Below the pieces are notes generated by a model, which had not been told where the DNA came from, did not search any database, and saw nothing but the letters and a program-made list of their open reading frames with translations. From Syntrophales bacterium (GTDB lineage Bacteria; Desulfobacterota; Syntrophia; Syntrophales; UBA8958), in NCBI GenBank assembly GCA_026416455.1, contig JAOAFE010000005.1, positions 23,487 to 87,486 on the forward strand: 64,000 nucleotides of DNA, read 5' to 3'. How positions within the stretch are numbered: position 1 is the first letter of the stretch; each line of letters opens with the position of its first letter. This document shows, one piece after another, positions 27,892 through 35,469 of the stretch. The position numbers were made by a program, and so were the translations under genes.

Positions 27892-28137
27892 ATGGGGGAG
27901 ATGGTGAGGGGACCGGCTGAAAATCGTTTACCCTTACCTGTCGATCGCCATCCACCGTCTCTGCCAGAAGGTCGTCGCCTTCCGTTACCTCAAGCGTATA
28001 GAAAAAGAGAGGATACGGTAATTAACTGTCAAGAGTCATCGGCCGGTATCTATGAGGTAGATGAAAAAGGTCAGGCCGTAGTTCAGTTTCCCATCGCCCA
28101 GCATCGGCCGGGTCAGATTATCGATATCTGGGTGTGA
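27892..28137 (+). CDS. Hypothetical 81-residue protein between flgE and motA
   Basis: Starts at ATG with GGAGGCGACC just before it. The first half is rich in Pro, Arg and Leu and is compositionally odd. The second half (DTVINCQESSAGIYEVDEKG, then VVQFPIAQHRPGQIIDIWV) reads like a folded beta segment. Many clusters have flbD here, but this is not FlbD. I do not recognise it. The whole span 27789-28210 otherwise holds only the hairpin and the motA promoter. Confidence 0.4.
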   Translation: MGEMVRGPAENRLPLPVDRHPPSLPEGRRLPLPQAYRKREDTVINCQESSAGIYEVDEKGQAVVQFPIAQHRPGQIIDIWV

Positions 28138-28156
28138 GTCATCCACCCTTTCCTTT

Positions 28157-28172
28157 TGGCACATCCGTTGCT
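28157..28172 (+). promoter_or_regulatory. Sigma54 promoter for the second stator operon
   Basis: TGGCACATCCGTTGCT matches TGGCAC-N5-TTGCT exactly. Predicted start is near 28183, 28 bases before the motA ATG at 28211. Confidence 0.92.
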
Positions 28173-28210
28173 CATTACCTTCTGCGAATGATTCCCTCGA
28201 GGTGTGAGCG

Positions 28211-28984
28211 ATGGATCTCGGTACTATCTTAGGCATTATCTTCGGGTTCAGTCTGATTGCTGTGGCCATGTCCCATGGGGGCGGTATCTCTTGGTTCCTT
28301 GACGGACCATCGGCCCTGATCGTCTTCGGTGGTACCATAGGGGCGACATTAGTAAACTATCCCCTCAGAGATTTCCTTGGCGTCTTCTCCATCGCGAAGC
28401 ATGTTTTCCGACGGGTGGAGTTTGATCCGAATCGCATCATCAATCAGTTTGTACAGATGTCAAGGGTTGCACGCCGTGACGGAATTTTGTCACTTCAACA
28501 AGTAGCGGAAAGAACAAACGATCCCTTTTTGGCAAAGGCCATCTACCTCATTATCGATAATCCAGATCCCGAGGTCGTGACTGAAATATTGGAGACGGAA
28601 ATCGATGCATTGGCGGAACGTCATCGTAAAGGAGCCGATATCTTCACTACTATGGGTAATTTTGCTCCTGCTATGGGGCTTTTGGGAACACTCATCGGAC
28701 TCATCCAGATGTTGCGCAAGATGCATGATCCCTCCACCATTGGTCCCTCGATGGCCGTTGCGCTTATCACTACTTTTTATGGGGTTATTCTCGCCAATCT
28801 GGTTTTCATACCTATGGCCGGAAAATTAAGAGATCGAAGTGCGAAAGAGATCCTCGTCAAGCAATTGATTTTAAATGGCGTCCTATCCTTACAGGCGGGA
28901 GATCATCCACGGGTGATAGAGCAAAAACTGCATTCTTTTTTGGCACCGCGTGAGAGGAGGTCATCCTTCGGTGAGGTTCGTTAG
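28211..28984 (+). CDS. motA: Flagellar stator protein MotA/PomA type (second stator system)
   Basis: A four-helix stator subunit of 257 residues, the short form like PomA or MotP. Helix 1 is MDLGTILGIIFGFSLIAVAM and helix 2 has PSALIVFGGTIGATLVNYPL. Helix 3 contains FAPAMGLLGTLIGLIQMLRK with the conserved proline. A cytoplasmic loop with RVARRDGILSLQQVAERTND is typical. It differs clearly from the 12445 copy. Two MotB-like genes follow. Ion specificity cannot be read with certainty; the PomA-like form hints at sodium. Confidence 0.94.
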   Translation: MDLGTILGIIFGFSLIAVAMSHGGGISWFLDGPSALIVFGGTIGATLVNYPLRDFLGVFSIAKHVFRRVEFDPNRIINQFVQMSRVARRDGILSLQQVAERTNDPFLAKAIYLIIDNPDPEVVTEILETEIDALAERHRKGADIFTTMGNFAPAMGLLGTLIGLIQMLRKMHDPSTIGPSMAVALITTFYGVILANLVFIPMAGKLRDRSAKEILVKQLILNGVLSLQAGDHPRVIEQKLHSFLAPRERRSSFGEVR

Positions 28985-29597
28985 GGTCAAAGAGAGATCA
29001 GTTGCAGAGAGAACACCGACCTGGCAGACGGTATTTTGCTCGCTCGTCATGATTGTCCTTACTTTTTTTATCATGATGACGGCCTGGTCTCAGTTCGAGG
29101 TAAGGAAGATGGCCTATGCCCGACTTGCCGTGTCACCTACAAAAAAGAGTCTTAAGGAGGTGAAAAAGGAAATCGAGCGTCTCGCCGAGGAAATCGGGCA
29201 AGGTGGTTTGATAACAATACATTCTTTCGAAGGAGGTTTCCGAGCCGTTTTTGCCACTCCCCTACTGTTTCCCGCCGGTCGAGCGGAACTCGACCCATCC
29301 GCTCATCTTATTTTGAAAGGAATTGCTAAAGTATCGAAAAACGCCTCTTTTTTTATCAGCGTAGAAGGGCATACGGACAGTTCATCCCTCGATACGGCTA
29401 AATTTTCTTCCCCATGGGAGCTTTCGGCTTTGCGGGCGGTCAATGTCATTCGCTACTTGCACCAAGAAGGCATTCCTTTGGATCGACTCTCTGCGGTTGG
29501 ATTTGGAGATACGAGGCCTGTGGCCAGTAACAGCACGGAGGAAGGTAGACAAAAAAACCGGCGTATTGAAATTGTCTTTAGTGAAGAGGTTTCTTGA
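28971..29597 (+). CDS. MotB-like OmpA-domain protein lacking the ion-binding Asp
   Basis: A protein of about 208 residues with a short basic N-terminus, one membrane helix (TVFCSLVMIVLTFFIMMTAW) and an OmpA/MotB peptidoglycan-binding domain (FFISVEGHTDSSS, WELSALRAVNVIRYLHQEG). Aligned to the next MotB (VSFNDLLTLLLTFFILLVSL), the essential Asp is replaced by Ser24. GTG 28971 is chosen because AGGAGGT lies 10 bases upstream; GTG 28950 is an alternative. It overlaps motA by 14 bases. It may assemble with the downstream MotB in a mixed stator or serve as an anchor only (inference). Confidence 0.85.
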   Translation: MRFVRVKERSVAERTPTWQTVFCSLVMIVLTFFIMMTAWSQFEVRKMAYARLAVSPTKKSLKEVKKEIERLAEEIGQGGLITIHSFEGGFRAVFATPLLFPAGRAELDPSAHLILKGIAKVSKNASFFISVEGHTDSSSLDTAKFSSPWELSALRAVNVIRYLHQEGIPLDRLSAVGFGDTRPVASNSTEEGRQKNRRIEIVFSEEVS

Positions 29598-30238
29598 TGA
29601 GGCGGGAAAAAAACCCTGCGCCAGAGGTGAGACCGTCAAGTTGGCTGGTGAGTTTTAACGATCTACTCACTTTGCTTCTTACTTTCTTCATTCTGTTGGT
29701 TTCCCTTTCGAGCGTTCAGTCGACGTACTTGAAAGCGGCGGCCGAATCGTTGGCGCAAACCTTCGAGCGTGTTGGCACTGAAGGTGCATTCAAAGATGCT
29801 AAGAAGGGGACGCTCGAAAAGATCAAGGGATTGAACGTAAGAGAGGAAAAGAACTCCCTGCGTTTTGCTTTAAATGAGAGTTCCCTCTTTGAAAAGGGGT
29901 CGGCGGAGCTGAGACCATCGGCTCACGAGGCTCTCCGTCAGCTGGCGGAGATAGTAAAAAGTGAAGGGATAATGATCAGAGTAGAAGGACATACGGATAA
30001 CGTGCCCATTAAGACAGAGAGGTTCCCTTCGAACTGGGAGCTATCGGTTGCCCGGGCTGACAGTATTGTCAAATTTATGGCTGAGTTAGGAGTACCGGCG
30101 CAAAAGTTGTCCGTAGCCGGTTATGCCGATTCCAGACCAATTGCCCCAAATAATACGGAATCGGGCCGGGCCATGAATAGAAGAACGGAAATTGTTATGA
30201 TTTGGCAGGAGGAAAAATGGCAAGAAAAGACGAAATAG
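29597..30238 (+). CDS. motB: Flagellar stator protein MotB/PomB type (second stator system)
   Basis: 213 residues. The membrane helix WLVSFNDLLTLLLTFFILLV holds the ion-binding D22. The OmpA-like domain has MIRVEGHTDNVPIKTERFPS and NWELSVARADSIVKFMAELG. Its ATG overlaps the previous stop by one base (TGATG). Together with motA at 28211 it forms a complete stator; the Asp-less paralogue lies between them. Confidence 0.93.
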   Translation: MRREKNPAPEVRPSSWLVSFNDLLTLLLTFFILLVSLSSVQSTYLKAAAESLAQTFERVGTEGAFKDAKKGTLEKIKGLNVREEKNSLRFALNESSLFEKGSAELRPSAHEALRQLAEIVKSEGIMIRVEGHTDNVPIKTERFPSNWELSVARADSIVKFMAELGVPAQKLSVAGYADSRPIAPNNTESGRAMNRRTEIVMIWQEEKWQEKTK

Positions 30239-30717
30239 AAGAAAAGGTTGAGGTCTCCGTGGAAGAAGGCAAGAAGAAGTCGCCTCTCATGCTCATTATT
30301 CTTGTGATTCTATTGCTCCTTATGCTGGTGGCGGTTGGAGTAGGGGCCGCCTTATATTTTATGAAGCAACCATCTGAGGCAGAAAAGAAGAAAACGGCCC
30401 CCGTCACTGCAGCCATTGGCCCCATGTGGACGATGGATAGCATGATCGTGAACCTGGCTGATCAGGGAGGAGAGAGGTACATAAAGGTTTCCATGCAGTT
30501 TGAATTAAATTCTCCTGAAGTGGCTAAAGAGTTGGATTTGGTTAAGCCCAAAATTAAAGATATGGCCATCGACCTCTTGAGTTCCAAGACTTATGCAGAA
30601 CTCGCGGATAATGCAGGCAAACAGAGGCTGAGAGAAGAACTTATGTTTAAAGCGAACAGTATCATTACACAGGGGAAGATTACTAAGGTGTACTTTACGG
30701 AGTTTGTGATCCAATAG
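30217..30717 (+). CDS. fliL: Flagellar basal-body-associated protein FliL
   Basis: Surrounds and supports stators. 166 residues: charged cytoplasmic N-terminus, one membrane helix (LMLIILVILLLLMLVAVGVG) and a periplasmic domain with MIVNLADQGGERYIKVSMQF and KITKVYFTEFVIQ. AGGAGG precedes the ATG at 30217. It overlaps motB by 22 bases, so it is coupled to the stator genes. Confidence 0.94.
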   Translation: MARKDEIEEKVEVSVEEGKKKSPLMLIILVILLLLMLVAVGVGAALYFMKQPSEAEKKKTAPVTAAIGPMWTMDSMIVNLADQGGERYIKVSMQFELNSPEVAKELDLVKPKIKDMAIDLLSSKTYAELADNAGKQRLREELMFKANSIITQGKITKVYFTEFVIQ

Positions 30718-30734
30718 GTGGGTGAAAAAGAAAC

Positions 30735-31715
30735 ATGGCGAATATTCTTACCCAAGAAGAGGTAGATGCTCTACTTAGGGGTATCGCCGGTGGAGAGATA
30801 GACACCACGCCGGAGGCCATCCTGGATGAGTCCGGGGTCATGGTTTATGATCTCACCAGCCAGGATCGAATCATTCGAGGGCGAATGCCCACTCTGGAGA
30901 TGACCAATGAGAAGTTCGCTCGCCAATTTCGCACGACACTTTCGGGGCACATCCGCAAAGTAGTTAGCATTACGGCGGTCAGCACGGATATGATGAAGTT
31001 CGGAGAATTTCTTAAAGTGCTGCCCGTCCCCACGAGTCTACATCTTTTTAAAATGGAGCCTTTGCGGGGGACCGCCCTGTTCGTGGTGGAATCAAAAATT
31101 ATCTTTACCCTCGTTGACATCATCTTTGGGGGTACCGGTAAAGATTTCTTCAAAATCGAAGGCCGTGAATTTACTGCCATAGAAAACAACATCATACGTA
31201 AGATCGTGATTGCCGCTTTAAGCGATTTAGAGAAGGTGTGGCAACCTTTAATAGAAAACAAGGTGATCTATCAGCGATCGGAAGTAAACCCCCAGTTTGC
31301 CCATATCGTGTCTCCTACGGACCTCGTGGTGGTTACCAACTTTGAGGTGGAAATAGAATACGCTACCGGTCTTATATCTATCTGCTTTCCTTATGCCATG
31401 TTAGAGCCACTGCGAGAAAAACTGCAAGCTGGCTACCAAAGTGAGGAATTAGGAGTAGATCAAGCGTGGGCAGAAAAATTCAAGAACAGCTTAAAGGCCT
31501 GCTCGGTCGAGTTAATGGTCGAGCTAGGAACGACCACTCTCACCCTTAGGGATGTGCTCAACATGAAAAAGGGGGATGTTATTCCTCTGGAACAGGATGC
31601 GGAAGCACCACTTACGCTTTTCATTGAGGGGATACCAAAATTTACCTGTATTCCAGGGATACACCGGAACAACATGGTCGTGAAGATCATCGATTTTATA
31701 AAAGAGGTTGAGTAG
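30735..31715 (+). CDS. fliM: Flagellar motor switch protein FliM
   Basis: The C-ring protein that binds CheY-P. The 326 residues begin with the CheY-binding peptide ILTQEEVDALLRGI. The middle domain has TLEMTNEKFARQFRTTLSGH and the C-terminal SpoA-like domain has VELGTTTLTLRDVLNMKKGD. Confidence 0.97.
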   Translation: MANILTQEEVDALLRGIAGGEIDTTPEAILDESGVMVYDLTSQDRIIRGRMPTLEMTNEKFARQFRTTLSGHIRKVVSITAVSTDMMKFGEFLKVLPVPTSLHLFKMEPLRGTALFVVESKIIFTLVDIIFGGTGKDFFKIEGREFTAIENNIIRKIVIAALSDLEKVWQPLIENKVIYQRSEVNPQFAHIVSPTDLVVVTNFEVEIEYATGLISICFPYAMLEPLREKLQAGYQSEELGVDQAWAEKFKNSLKACSVELMVELGTTTLTLRDVLNMKKGDVIPLEQDAEAPLTLFIEGIPKFTCIPGIHRNNMVVKIIDFIKEVE

Positions 31716-31727
31716 GGAGGTGTAAAG

Positions 31728-32207
31728 ATGGATCAGAGTGAAATTGATGCCCTCATGCAAGGGATATCTGAGGGAGGCGAACCGGTAAAGGAGGGGGACA
31801 AGGCGGAAAGCGAACTGAGCTGGGACGATGTGCAGGAAGAGCTCGAAAAGTCAAAGCGTCCCGTTGCCACCAGCCATGACCAACCGGCCGCCGAAGTCTC
31901 GATCCCCCAATTTGAGGAAATTCCAAAATCTGGTCCCACGGGAGAAAAAATAGACTTGAATTTCATCCTCGATATTCCCCTCACGGTCAACGTGGAGTTG
32001 GGACGCAATCGAATGCTCATAGGCGAGCTGCTGCAGCTGGGGCAAGGTTCGGTCATTGAGTTGACGAAGATGGCGGGGGAGCCGATGGATGTATATGTCA
32101 ACAATAGGCTTATGGCCCGTGGGGAAGTGGTGGTGGTAAACGAGAAGTTCGGCGTACGCTTGACCGATATCATATCGCCAGCTGAGCGAATCAATAGGTT
32201 AAAGTAG
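31728..32207 (+). CDS. fliN: Flagellar motor switch protein FliN
   Basis: C-ring protein of 159 residues. The C-terminal SpoA domain is canonical: LDIPLTVNVELGRNRMLIGE and PMDVYVNNRLMARGEVVVVN. The N-terminus MDQSEIDALMQGI resembles the CheY-binding peptide of FliM and of Bacillus FliY, so CheY-P may contact FliN as well (inference). An acidic linker of about 50 residues joins the two parts. No CheC-type phosphatase domain is present, so this is FliN and not FliY. Confidence 0.95.
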   Translation: MDQSEIDALMQGISEGGEPVKEGDKAESELSWDDVQEELEKSKRPVATSHDQPAAEVSIPQFEEIPKSGPTGEKIDLNFILDIPLTVNVELGRNRMLIGELLQLGQGSVIELTKMAGEPMDVYVNNRLMARGEVVVVNEKFGVRLTDIISPAERINRLK

Positions 32208-32209
32208 TC

Positions 32210-32575
32210 ATGGAAGGCGCCTCTTATTTTGGAGCCCTTTTGAAGATGCTTTTAGCCCTGGGGCTTGTCATTGCCCTCATGCTTGCCTCAGTCTATTTTT
32301 TGAAACGGATGCTGGGTCGCACCTCGGCCGGTTATGGTGGAGAAGAAGTTATAAAGATTTTAGCGGCCCGCGCGCTGGGACCCCGGACGAGCATCATCGT
32401 CGTAGATACGTTGGGTAAAGTAACCGTGATCGGCCTTTCGGCTGGTAGCATGCAGGTTATAGCCACGATTGACGATGAAGCAAGGCTGGAAAAACTGAGA
32501 CAAATGAAAGAAAGACCGCCTGTTTCTTATTCGCCGCTGTGGACAAAGTTAAAGAAGAAAATGGGAAGTGTATGA
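32210..32575 (+). CDS. fliO: Flagellar biosynthesis protein FliO
   Basis: A small export-gate assembly factor, 121 residues. One membrane helix (LLKMLLALGLVIALMLASVY) is followed by a cytoplasmic domain with ILAARALGPRTSIIVVDTLG, typical of FliO. Its stop overlaps the fliP ATG (ATGA). Confidence 0.93.
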   Translation: MEGASYFGALLKMLLALGLVIALMLASVYFLKRMLGRTSAGYGGEEVIKILAARALGPRTSIIVVDTLGKVTVIGLSAGSMQVIATIDDEARLEKLRQMKERPPVSYSPLWTKLKKKMGSV

Positions 32576-33327
32576 ATCGCATCGGTATTCTTATTGTGGT
32601 AGCCATTTCCTTTCTCATGGTCGTAATTCCAACAGGGGCCTTTGGACAGCCCTTCTCCATTCCCACGGTTTCCCTTTCCATTGGCGGTGCCGATCACTCC
32701 AAGGCCTCAACCACGGTTCAGCTTATTATTCTTCTTACTATCTTGACCGTAGCACCGGCCATCCTACTGCTCATGACTTCTTTCACAAGGATTGTGGTGG
32801 TTCTTTCCCTTTTGCGCCATGCCTTAAGTACCCAGTCCATGCCCCCTAACCAGGTCATCATTGGGCTGGCCCTTTTTCTGACCTTTTTCATCATGACACC
32901 GACCTGGCAAAAGATAAATGCTGAGGCACTTCAACCGTACTATGAGGATCGCATATCAGGCGAGGAGGCTCTGGCTGCAGCCTCCAAGCCCATAAAAAGT
33001 TTCATGTTGCGTCAGACGAGGGAAAAGGACCTTGCACTTTTTATCAAGATTGCGGGCGAAAAAAGACCGGAAAAACCGGAGGATGTGTCATTAAAAACAC
33101 TGATTCCTGCCTTTGTAATCAGTGAATTGAAAACGGCATTTCAAATCGGATTTATCATTTATTTACCTTTTTTCGTGATCGACATGGTGGTCTCCAGCGT
33201 CCTTCTCTCCATGGGCATGATGATGTTGCCACCTATTATGATTAGTTTGCCCTTCAAACTTCTCCTCTTCGTGCTCGTAGACGGATGGCATTTGGTGGTC
33301 GGTTCCGTCGTACAGAGCTTTAAGTGA
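32572..33327 (+). CDS. fliP: Flagellar export gate protein FliP
   Basis: Core of the FliPQR export channel. 251 residues with a cleavable signal peptide (MNRIGILIVVAISFLMVVIP), then VQLIILLTILTVAPAILLLM and TSFTRIVVVLSLLRHALSTQ, and the C-terminal IDMVVSSVLLSMGMMMLPPI. ATG 32572 overlaps the fliO stop; an earlier in-frame GTG at 32539 is less likely. Confidence 0.97.
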   Translation: MNRIGILIVVAISFLMVVIPTGAFGQPFSIPTVSLSIGGADHSKASTTVQLIILLTILTVAPAILLLMTSFTRIVVVLSLLRHALSTQSMPPNQVIIGLALFLTFFIMTPTWQKINAEALQPYYEDRISGEEALAAASKPIKSFMLRQTREKDLALFIKIAGEKRPEKPEDVSLKTLIPAFVISELKTAFQIGFIIYLPFFVIDMVVSSVLLSMGMMMLPPIMISLPFKLLLFVLVDGWHLVVGSVVQSFK

Positions 33328-33337
33328 GGTTACCTAT

Positions 33338-33607
33338 ATGACAGTAGAACTGGTTACAGGTTTAATGGCAGAAACGGTCAGGGTGATTCTTTTTGTTGCG
33401 GCCCCCGTACTTATTGTGGGCTTAATTGTCGGGGTAGTGGTAAGCCTCATCCAAGCGGCGACTCAAGTTCAGGAGATAACTCTAGTATTTGTGCCCAAAA
33501 TTTTGGCCTGTCTTATCGCCCTCATAGCCGCCTTACCCTGGATGATGGCTACTCTCCTTTCGTACACCCAGGCCCTGTTTCGTAATATACCCTTATACAT
33601 CGGATGA
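33338..33607 (+). CDS. fliQ: Flagellar export gate protein FliQ
   Basis: An 89-residue two-helix export channel subunit. LILFVAAPVL-like helix 1 is followed by GVVVSLIQAATQVQEITLVF and VPKILACLIALIAALPWMMA. Overlaps fliR by four bases. Confidence 0.97.
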   Translation: MTVELVTGLMAETVRVILFVAAPVLIVGLIVGVVVSLIQAATQVQEITLVFVPKILACLIALIAALPWMMATLLSYTQALFRNIPLYIG

Positions 33608-34389
33608 ATCTCCCCGTTTTACAGATTGAGCAGGTAATAGGATTTATCCTTGTTCTCATGCGCGTGGGGGCGATCTTCATCATGATGCCCGTTTTCGGAG
33701 AAAGGGTGGTACCCGCCCAGGTGAAGGCGGGGATATCCGTGATCATTGCTATTATCGTCTATCCGGTTCTCAAGGTGGATGTAACGGGGTTGAAGGCCGC
33801 CACAACGGTGGAACTACTTATCCGCATGACAGGTGAGGTGCTGATCGGGGTAGCAATCGGTTTTATCGCCCGCATCGTCTTTGCCGCCGTTCAGACGGCA
33901 GGAGAGCTTATGGGCTTTCAGATGGGGGTGGCCATAGCTAACGTCGTCGACCCTGTTTCCTCTACTCAGATATCTATCCTTTCGGAATTTCTGTATCTTG
34001 TTGCCCTTCTTGTGTTCGTTACCGTAGATGGCCATCATCTCTTCCTTGCCTCTATTGGAGAGAGTTACCGAGTCATACCCATTATGCAAGGTGTCTTAAA
34101 TGCGAGGGCGGCACAAGAGATGCTTCTTCTCACGAAGGATGTGTTTGTCATCGGTTTTAAGATAGCGGCGCCAGTTTTGGCGGTAATTATTTTTGTCAAT
34201 GTGGGGTTAGGGTTGATTGCGAGAACGGTGCCTCAAATAAACGTATTTATCGTAGGCTTCCCTCTTCAAGTTTTTATGGGGCTTTTATTTCTAGGTATCG
34301 CAATGCCATTCATCGTTGCCCTCATCGCCCACGAGATTGATGGAGTATGGCCGGAGGTGAGGCGTCTTTTATTCCTCATGAGGGAGTAA
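33604..34389 (+). CDS. fliR: Flagellar export gate protein FliR
   Basis: A 261-residue membrane protein with several hydrophobic helices. Motifs include FILVLMRVGAIFIMMPVFGE, GEVLIGVAIGFIARIVFAAV, AGELMGFQMGVAIANVVDPV and VPQINVFIVGFPLQVFMGLL, all typical of FliR. Confidence 0.97.
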   Translation: MNLPVLQIEQVIGFILVLMRVGAIFIMMPVFGERVVPAQVKAGISVIIAIIVYPVLKVDVTGLKAATTVELLIRMTGEVLIGVAIGFIARIVFAAVQTAGELMGFQMGVAIANVVDPVSSTQISILSEFLYLVALLVFVTVDGHHLFLASIGESYRVIPIMQGVLNARAAQEMLLLTKDVFVIGFKIAAPVLAVIIFVNVGLGLIARTVPQINVFIVGFPLQVFMGLLFLGIAMPFIVALIAHEIDGVWPEVRRLLFLMRE

Positions 34390-34397
34390 AAAGATAA

Positions 34398-35459
34398 ATG
34401 GCAGAGCAAGATCAGGAAAAGACCGAACAGGCGACACCGAAACGAAAAGAAGAGGCCAGAGAAAAGGGTCAGGTAGCCAAGAGTCGCGAAGTCTCGTCGG
34501 CGGCTATCCTCATCGGGGGTCTCGTTTATTTTTGGTTGGGGGCAGCCCCCATGGTGGAAAAGATAATGAAGGTCATGAAGAAAAACTTCTCTGCCGCCGC
34601 TACGGCCACCGTCAGTGTAGAAACCGTGCCACATATTTTGACGGGCCTTATCTATGACTTGTTTTCCATTGTACTCCCTCTGTTTATTCTTGCCGCGTCG
34701 GTTGCCCTATTGGTTAATCTCATCCAGACAGGTTTCGTTTTTTCTGGTGAGCCACTCGTTCCCAAATGGGAACGAATCGACCCCGTCAAGAACTTGAAAC
34801 GACTTTTTTCCTTACAGGCTGTGGTTGAGCTCGTGAAGAATCTGATTAAGGTGATCATCATCGGTGTTACGTTGTGGTTTACCATGAAGAGTGAGATTGC
34901 CACCATACCGGCCCTCGTTACGTGGAGTGTTCCGGATATTGTCGCCTATGTCGGAAAAGTGGCATTTCGCATCATAGCTTCAACCTGTTGGATCCTTATT
35001 GTCTTGGCGGTGGTCGACTTCCTCTATCAACATTGGGAACACACAAAGTCTCTCAAAATGACTAAACAGGAAGTTAAGGAAGAATACAAGCAACTCGAAG
35101 GTGATCCGTTAGTTAAGGGACGCATAAGGCGCATTCAGAGGGAGATGGCAAGAAGAAGGATGATGGCGGCCGTCCCCAAGGCCGATGTTGTCATCACCAA
35201 CCCCACCCACTTTGCCGTGGCCCTACGTTACGAACAGGAATCTATGTCTGCGCCGATGGTGGTGGCAAAGGGAAGTGACTACCTGGCGGAGAAAATCAAG
35301 GAAATTGCCCGATTACATAACGTACCAATCGTGGAGAACCGTGAAGTGGCACAGATGTTGTTTAAACTAACTGACGTAGGCGAAGTAATTCCGGAGACCC
35401 TATACCGGGCGGTGGCGGAAATTCTCGCCTACGTATATCGCCTAAGAAACAACTGGTAA
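34398..35459 (+). CDS. flhB: Flagellar export switch protein FlhB
   Basis: 353 residues. The start EQDQEKTEQATPKRKEEARE is diagnostic. Four membrane helices follow, then the cytoplasmic autocleavage motif NPTH in ADVVITNPTHFAVALRYEQE, and the C-terminal domain ending ETLYRAVAEILAYVYRLRNN. Cleavage at N-P sets substrate specificity with FliK. A C-domain-only homologue lies at 42610. Confidence 0.97.
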   Translation: MAEQDQEKTEQATPKRKEEAREKGQVAKSREVSSAAILIGGLVYFWLGAAPMVEKIMKVMKKNFSAAATATVSVETVPHILTGLIYDLFSIVLPLFILAASVALLVNLIQTGFVFSGEPLVPKWERIDPVKNLKRLFSLQAVVELVKNLIKVIIIGVTLWFTMKSEIATIPALVTWSVPDIVAYVGKVAFRIIASTCWILIVLAVVDFLYQHWEHTKSLKMTKQEVKEEYKQLEGDPLVKGRIRRIQREMARRRMMAAVPKADVVITNPTHFAVALRYEQESMSAPMVVAKGSDYLAEKIKEIARLHNVPIVENREVAQMLFKLTDVGEVIPETLYRAVAEILAYVYRLRNNW

Positions 35460-35469
35460 AGGTGATGGC

